From positions 1 to 36,384 of the forward strand of contig VGQL01000010.1 in assembly GCA_016882415.1 (NCBI GenBank): a stretch of 36,384 nucleotides of DNA, written 5' to 3'. Shown piece by piece: positions 31,988 through 36,384 of this stretch. A program made the position numbers and the translations under genes. Source of the stretch: Cyanobacteria bacterium M_DeepCast_200m_mx_001 (GTDB taxonomy: Bacteria > Cyanobacteriota > Cyanobacteriia > PCC-6307 > Cyanobiaceae). Numbering within the stretch: the stretch's first letter is position 1; each line of letters begins with the position of its first letter. The notes beneath the pieces are model-generated. The model saw only the letters and a list, made by a program, of their open reading frames with translations, was not told the DNA's origin and made no database searches.

Positions 31988-33772
31988 ATGGCCCTGCCCG
32001 ATCTCACGCGTCGCACCAAGATCGTGGCCACCATCGGCCCTGCCACCGAATCCCCTGAGCAGCTGCGGCGCCTGATCGAGGCCGGCGCCACCACCTTCCG
32101 GCTCAACTTCTCCCACGGCGACCACAGCGAGCACGCCGCCCGCATCGCCACCATCCGCCAGGTGGCCCACCAGCTGGGGGTGCATGTGGGCATCCTGCAG
32201 GATCTGCAGGGTCCCAAGATCCGCCTCGGCCGCTTCAAGGACGGCCCGATCACCGTGGCCAAGGGGGATGCCTTCACCCTCACCTCCCGGGATGTGCCCT
32301 GCACCCAGGAGATCGCCACCGTCACCTACGACAAGCTGGCGGAGGAGGTGGTGCCCGGCAGCCGCATCCTGCTGGATGACGGCCGGGTGGAGATGGTGGC
32401 CGACCGGGTGGACCGGTCGGACCAGACCCTCTATTGCACCGTCACCGTGGGCGGGGTGCTCTCCAACAACAAAGGGGTGAACTTCCCCGATGTGCAGCTG
32501 TCGATCCGGGCCCTCACCGACAAGGACCGCACCGACCTGGCCTTTGGCCTGCAGCAGGGGGTGGACTGGGTGGCCCTCAGCTTTGTGCGCAACCCCTCCG
32601 ACATGCAGGAGATCAAGGAGCTGATCGCCGGCCACGGCTTCAGCACCCCGGTGGTGGCCAAGATCGAAAAATTCGAGGCCATCGACCAGATCGACGCGAT
32701 CCTGCCCCTCTGCGATGGGGTGATGGTGGCCCGCGGCGACCTCGGCGTGGAGATGCCCGCCGAAGAGGTGCCGCTGCTGCAGAAGGAGCTGATCCGCAAG
32801 TGCAATGCGCTGGGGATCCCGGTGATCACCGCCACCCAGATGCTGGATTCGATGGTGAGCTGCCCGCGGCCCACCCGCGCTGAAGTGAGCGATGTGGCCA
32901 ACGCCATCCTCGATGGCACCGATGCGGTGATGCTCTCCAACGAGAGCGCCGTGGGGGATTTCCCCGTGGAGGCGGTGGCCACCATGAGCCAGATCGCCCG
33001 CCGCATCGAGCGCGATTACCCACGCCGCGGCGATGAGAGCCAACTGGCCTCCACCATCCCCAATGCCATCAGCCAGGCGGTGAGCGCCATCGCCCGCCAG
33101 CTGGAGGCGGCCGCCATCCTCACCCTCACCAAGGGCGGCGCCACCGCCCGCAACGTGAGCAAGTTCCGCCCCAGCACCCCGATCCTGGCGATCACCAGCG
33201 AGGTGCCCGTAGCCCGGCGGCTGCAGCTCTGCTGGGGCGTCAGCCCGCTGCTGATCGAGGAGCAGAGCTCCTCCACCAGCACCTTCAGCCTGGCCATGGG
33301 CATGGCCCGTGAAATGGGCGTGCTCAATGACGGCGACCTGGTGGTGCAGACCGCCGGCACGCTCTCGGGCGTGAGCGGCTCCACCGATTTCATCAAGGTG
33401 GGCATCGTGTCGGCGGTGCTCTCCAAAGGGGTGGGCATCGGCAACGGCTCCGTGAGCGGCCGGGTGCGGGTGGTGAACACCCCGGAGGCCGCCGCCTCGA
33501 TCCAGGCCGGCGAAATCCTGGTGGTGCGTGAAACCACCGCCGACTACGTGGAGGCGATCCGCAAGGCCAAGGGGGTGATCGCCGAGGTGGGCGATGCCGA
33601 CAGCCACACGGCCCTGATCGCCCAGCGCACGGGCATCCCGGCGATCGTGGGGGTGAGCGATGCGATCGCCAACCTGCGCCAGGGCGAGATCGTCACCCTC
33701 GACCTGCGCCGTGGCGAAGTGCACCGCGGGGCCCGCAGCCACAATCCCGACAACAGCGGCGCCATCGTTTAG
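31988..33772 (+). CDS. pyk: pyruvate kinase with C-terminal PEP-mobile domain
   Basis: Pyruvate kinase makes ATP and pyruvate from PEP in the last step of glycolysis. The 594-residue product has the TRRTKIVATIGPA start, RLNFSHG, the active-site VVAKIEKFEAI and VMVARGDLGVEMP, TATQMLDSM and the allosteric C domain. From about residue 491 there is an extra PEP-utilising mobile domain (GRVRVVNTPEAAASI, SHTALIAQRTGIPAIVG with H540), as also seen in Bacillus and other cyanobacterial enzymes. ATG 31988 is the start that gives the conserved N-terminus. Confidence 0.96.
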   Translation: MALPDLTRRTKIVATIGPATESPEQLRRLIEAGATTFRLNFSHGDHSEHAARIATIRQVAHQLGVHVGILQDLQGPKIRLGRFKDGPITVAKGDAFTLTSRDVPCTQEIATVTYDKLAEEVVPGSRILLDDGRVEMVADRVDRSDQTLYCTVTVGGVLSNNKGVNFPDVQLSIRALTDKDRTDLAFGLQQGVDWVALSFVRNPSDMQEIKELIAGHGFSTPVVAKIEKFEAIDQIDAILPLCDGVMVARGDLGVEMPAEEVPLLQKELIRKCNALGIPVITATQMLDSMVSCPRPTRAEVSDVANAILDGTDAVMLSNESAVGDFPVEAVATMSQIARRIERDYPRRGDESQLASTIPNAISQAVSAIARQLEAAAILTLTKGGATARNVSKFRPSTPILAITSEVPVARRLQLCWGVSPLLIEEQSSSTSTFSLAMGMAREMGVLNDGDLVVQTAGTLSGVSGSTDFIKVGIVSAVLSKGVGIGNGSVSGRVRVVNTPEAAASIQAGEILVVRETTADYVEAIRKAKGVIAEVGDADSHTALIAQRTGIPAIVGVSDAIANLRQGEIVTLDLRRGEVHRGARSHNPDNSGAIV

Positions 33773-33800
33773 GTCAACCTCCGGGCACGACGCCGACGCG

Positions 33801-35030
33801 ATGGCCGCCAAACTCGCGATGGGTGAAACCGTGGGGATGGCCCTGGCCACCCTGCGGGCGAACCGGCTCCGGTCACTGCTCACGATGCTGGGCATCGTGA
33901 TCGGCAATGCCTCGGTGATCACCCTGGTGGGGGTGGGCAAAGGGGCCCAGAACCTGGCTGAGGGGCAGCTCAACACCCTCGGCGCCAACGTGCTGTTTGT
34001 GGTGCCCGGCAACAACGACAGCCGCCGCCAGGGCATCGATTTCCCCAAGACCCTGGTGCTGGAGGACGCCGAGGCCATCGCGGAGCAGGTGCCCAGCGTG
34101 AAGCGGGTGGTGCCCCAGATCACCCTCAGCGCGGTGCTGCAGGCGGGGGCCAAGAGTTCCACCGCCACCGTGTCGGGCATCACCCCCGACTTCCTGACCG
34201 TGCGCCGTTTTGAGGTGGCCCAGGGGCGCTTCCTGGATCAGCGCGACCTGGAGGGGGCCCGCAACGTGGTGGTGATCGGCCCCGACCTGCGCACCAAGCT
34301 GCTGCCGGTGGGCTCAGCCATCGGGCAGCGGCTGCGCATCCGCGACCAGAGCTTCGAGGTGATCGGCGTGATGGCCCCCAAGGGGGCCGTGTTCGGCCAG
34401 AACCAGGACGAAGCGGCCTACATCCCGCTGACCACCATGGTGAGCAAGCTGTCGGGCCGGGATCCCACCTACGGGGTGAGCCTCAATTTCATCAGCGTGG
34501 AGGCCCGCGATGAGGCCAGCACCGGCGCCGCCAAATTCCAGATCACCAACCTGCTGCGGCAGCGGCACAACATCCTGCGGGAGGACGACTTCGCCGTGCG
34601 CTCCCAGCAGGATGCCCTCTCGATCGTGGGCACCATCACCGGCGGCCTGACCCTGATGCTGGGGGCCATCGGCGCCATCTCCCTGCTGGTGGGGGGCATC
34701 GGGATCATGAACATCATGTTGGTGTCCGTGAGCGAGCGCACCTCCGAGATCGGCCTGCGCAAGGCCATCGGGGCGCGCAGCAGCGATGTGCTGGCGCAGT
34801 TTCTGGTGGAGGCCCTGGTGCTCTCCAGCCTCGGCGGGGTGATCGGCAGCGCCCTGGGGCTCTCGGCGGTGGCGGCGGTGGCGGCCTTCACCCCCCTGCC
34901 GGCGGCCATCGGCGCCACCAGCGTGCTGATCACCGTGGGGCTCTCCGGCAGCATCGGGCTGGTGTTCGGCGTGTTGCCGGCGCGGCGGGCGGCGCGGCTG
35001 GATCCGATCACCGCCCTGCGCAGCCTCTAG
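33801..35030 (+). CDS. MacB/FtsX-type ABC transporter permease
   Basis: This 409-residue membrane protein has the MacB-type layout: one N-terminal helix (about 18-42, RSLLTMLGIVIGNASVITLVGVG), a large periplasmic domain (45-270) and three C-terminal helices with the conserved GGIGIMNIMLVSVSERTSEIGLRKAIGA segment. Such permeases pair with a MacB or DevA-like ATPase to move or gate substrates across the envelope. No ATPase gene is adjacent; the nearest in the window, at 11954, is far away and need not be the partner. The ATG is 28 bases after pyk. Confidence 0.9.
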   Translation: MAAKLAMGETVGMALATLRANRLRSLLTMLGIVIGNASVITLVGVGKGAQNLAEGQLNTLGANVLFVVPGNNDSRRQGIDFPKTLVLEDAEAIAEQVPSVKRVVPQITLSAVLQAGAKSSTATVSGITPDFLTVRRFEVAQGRFLDQRDLEGARNVVVIGPDLRTKLLPVGSAIGQRLRIRDQSFEVIGVMAPKGAVFGQNQDEAAYIPLTTMVSKLSGRDPTYGVSLNFISVEARDEASTGAAKFQITNLLRQRHNILREDDFAVRSQQDALSIVGTITGGLTLMLGAIGAISLLVGGIGIMNIMLVSVSERTSEIGLRKAIGARSSDVLAQFLVEALVLSSLGGVIGSALGLSAVAAVAAFTPLPAAIGATSVLITVGLSGSIGLVFGVLPARRAARLDPITALRSL

Positions 35031-35132
35031 GGGCAAATCTTTAGAAAAACGGAAACCCGCGGTCGATCCTGTGGATGGTTTCAACGGTCACCAAAGCCAG
35101 CGCCACGCCAATGGCTTCATAGGCAAACTTGT

Positions 35133-35450
35133 GTGCGTCTGCTCTCCTTGGCTCACCCCTCGGCCCAGCTGTCCTGCGGTTACCGCAACAGCAGCGATCG
35201 CATGGTGATCGTGCGCTGCCTGGGCCCCCAGGAGTTCTTCCTGGAGCGGGTGGTGTTCCCCTTTGAGCTGCTGAGCTTCCTGGCGCCCGCAGACACGGAA
35301 GTTCAGATCTGGACCCACGGCCTCGGGGGCCCAGATCTGGTGGAAAGCATCCCGGTGGCGGAGCTGATGATGGAGGACAACAGCGGCGCCACCACCGTGC
35401 CGTTCCCCGTGGCGGGCGATGGGCTGATCCAGGGCGTCCAGGCCGGCTGA
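35133..35450 (+). CDS. DUF1830 family protein
   Basis: This 105-residue protein resembles DUF1830, a small cyanobacterial family: CGYRNSSDRMVIVRCLGPQEFFLERVVFPFELLSFLAP, then an EVQIWTH strand. The fold is unknown to me, and there is no membrane or signal segment. GTG 35133 is the likely start; ATG 35202 inside the domain would truncate it. It lies between macB-like and ftsH. Confidence 0.78.
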   Translation: MRLLSLAHPSAQLSCGYRNSSDRMVIVRCLGPQEFFLERVVFPFELLSFLAPADTEVQIWTHGLGGPDLVESIPVAELMMEDNSGATTVPFPVAGDGLIQGVQAG

Positions 35451-35489
35451 AGCAACGGCCCGCAGGCCCTCTGGGGGTGCACCGCTCGC

Positions 35490-35508
35490 TTTACACTTGT
35501 TAAACATT
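35490..35508 (+). promoter_or_regulatory. AT-rich promoter candidate upstream of ftsH
   Basis: The stretch from TTTACA (35490-35495) through TTAAACATT is the most AT-rich part of the gap before ftsH. TTAAAC or TAAACA could be a -10 element about 20 bases before the ATG. No confident -35 is visible. Confidence 0.35.
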
Positions 35509-35525
35509 CACTCAGCTTGGCGGCC

Positions 35526-36384
<859 letters not shown>

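Noticed and set aside
31973-34183. Long minus-strand reading frame opposite pyk and the permease
   Set aside because: Crosses two well-supported genes and has no recognisable domains.
35041-35127. Minus-strand frame with a hydrophobic peptide (AIGVALALVTVETIHRI) in the gap before DUF1830
   Set aside because: It has no ATG and no convincing ribosome site, and I could not match it to any small photosystem subunit.

Overview
The window is chromosomal DNA from a high-GC cyanobacterium, most likely a picocyanobacterium of the Synechococcus/Cyanobium group. The evidence is a photosystem I psaK gene, several families largely restricted to oxygenic phototrophs (DUF3598, DUF1830, DUF2499, DUF3593), a PyrF-PyrE fusion in the cyanobacterial order, an FtsH protease, very short intergenic gaps and frequent 1-17 base gene overlaps. 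I see no insertion sequence, prophage, CRISPR array, integrase or rRNA. One tRNA is present.

Layout. 1-200: the possible end of an unidentified gene, then tRNA-Ser(GGA) on the minus strand with its own terminator. 276-8085 (+): 2Fe-2S ferredoxin, inositol-phosphatase family enzyme, hisZ, 4Fe-4S type ferredoxin, DUF3598 protein, an 81-residue unknown, htpG, an MscS channel, rpmB and a Tat-type peroxiredoxin. 8075-11806 (-): small membrane protein, orphan ParA, Cys-rich small protein, quinone-oxidoreductase-like dehydrogenase, CsaB-type pyruvyl transferase, a small coupled protein and a 30-residue ORF. 11954-12742 (+): a lone ABC ATPase. 12731-16350 (-): DUF1400 alpha/beta hydrolase, an unknown, a fused sugar-nucleotide-type dehydrogenase plus WbuC cupin, and a small membrane protein. 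16477-18962 (+): a small protein, a fused PCC/DUF296 plus glutaredoxin-like protein, an unknown and an exported zinc metallopeptidase. 18946-19956 (-): a glutathione S-transferase and a 52-residue protein. 20150-25249 (+): the PyrF-PyrE fusion, a lipoprotein, a paralogue of the 81-residue unknown, a NahK-like kinase, a DOMON-like protein, a small unknown, DUF2499, DUF3593 and psaK. 25327-28411 (-): dxs overlapping a FAD oxidoreductase. 28531-31079 (+): ilvA, scpB, yggT. 31096-31928 (-): a secreted protein and a MazG-like pyrophosphohydrolase. 31988-36384 (+): pyruvate kinase, a MacB-type permease, a DUF1830 protein and ftsH, which runs off the end.

Most genes are housekeeping: histidine, isoleucine, pyrimidine and isoprenoid synthesis, glycolysis, chaperone and protease functions, photosystem I. 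The less ordinary items are two domain fusions (dehydrogenase-cupin and PCC-glutaredoxin), a pair of diverged small paralogues sharing an AWSRL-x-TLH-x-C-x-PR core, a coupled small-protein/kinase/DOMON gene set, an orphan ParA overlapping a small membrane protein, and several short ORFs supported by start-site signals. I found nothing that clearly amounts to a new defence or mobile system. No stretch longer than 300 bases lacks a gene if the 30-residue ORF at 11714-11806 is accepted.
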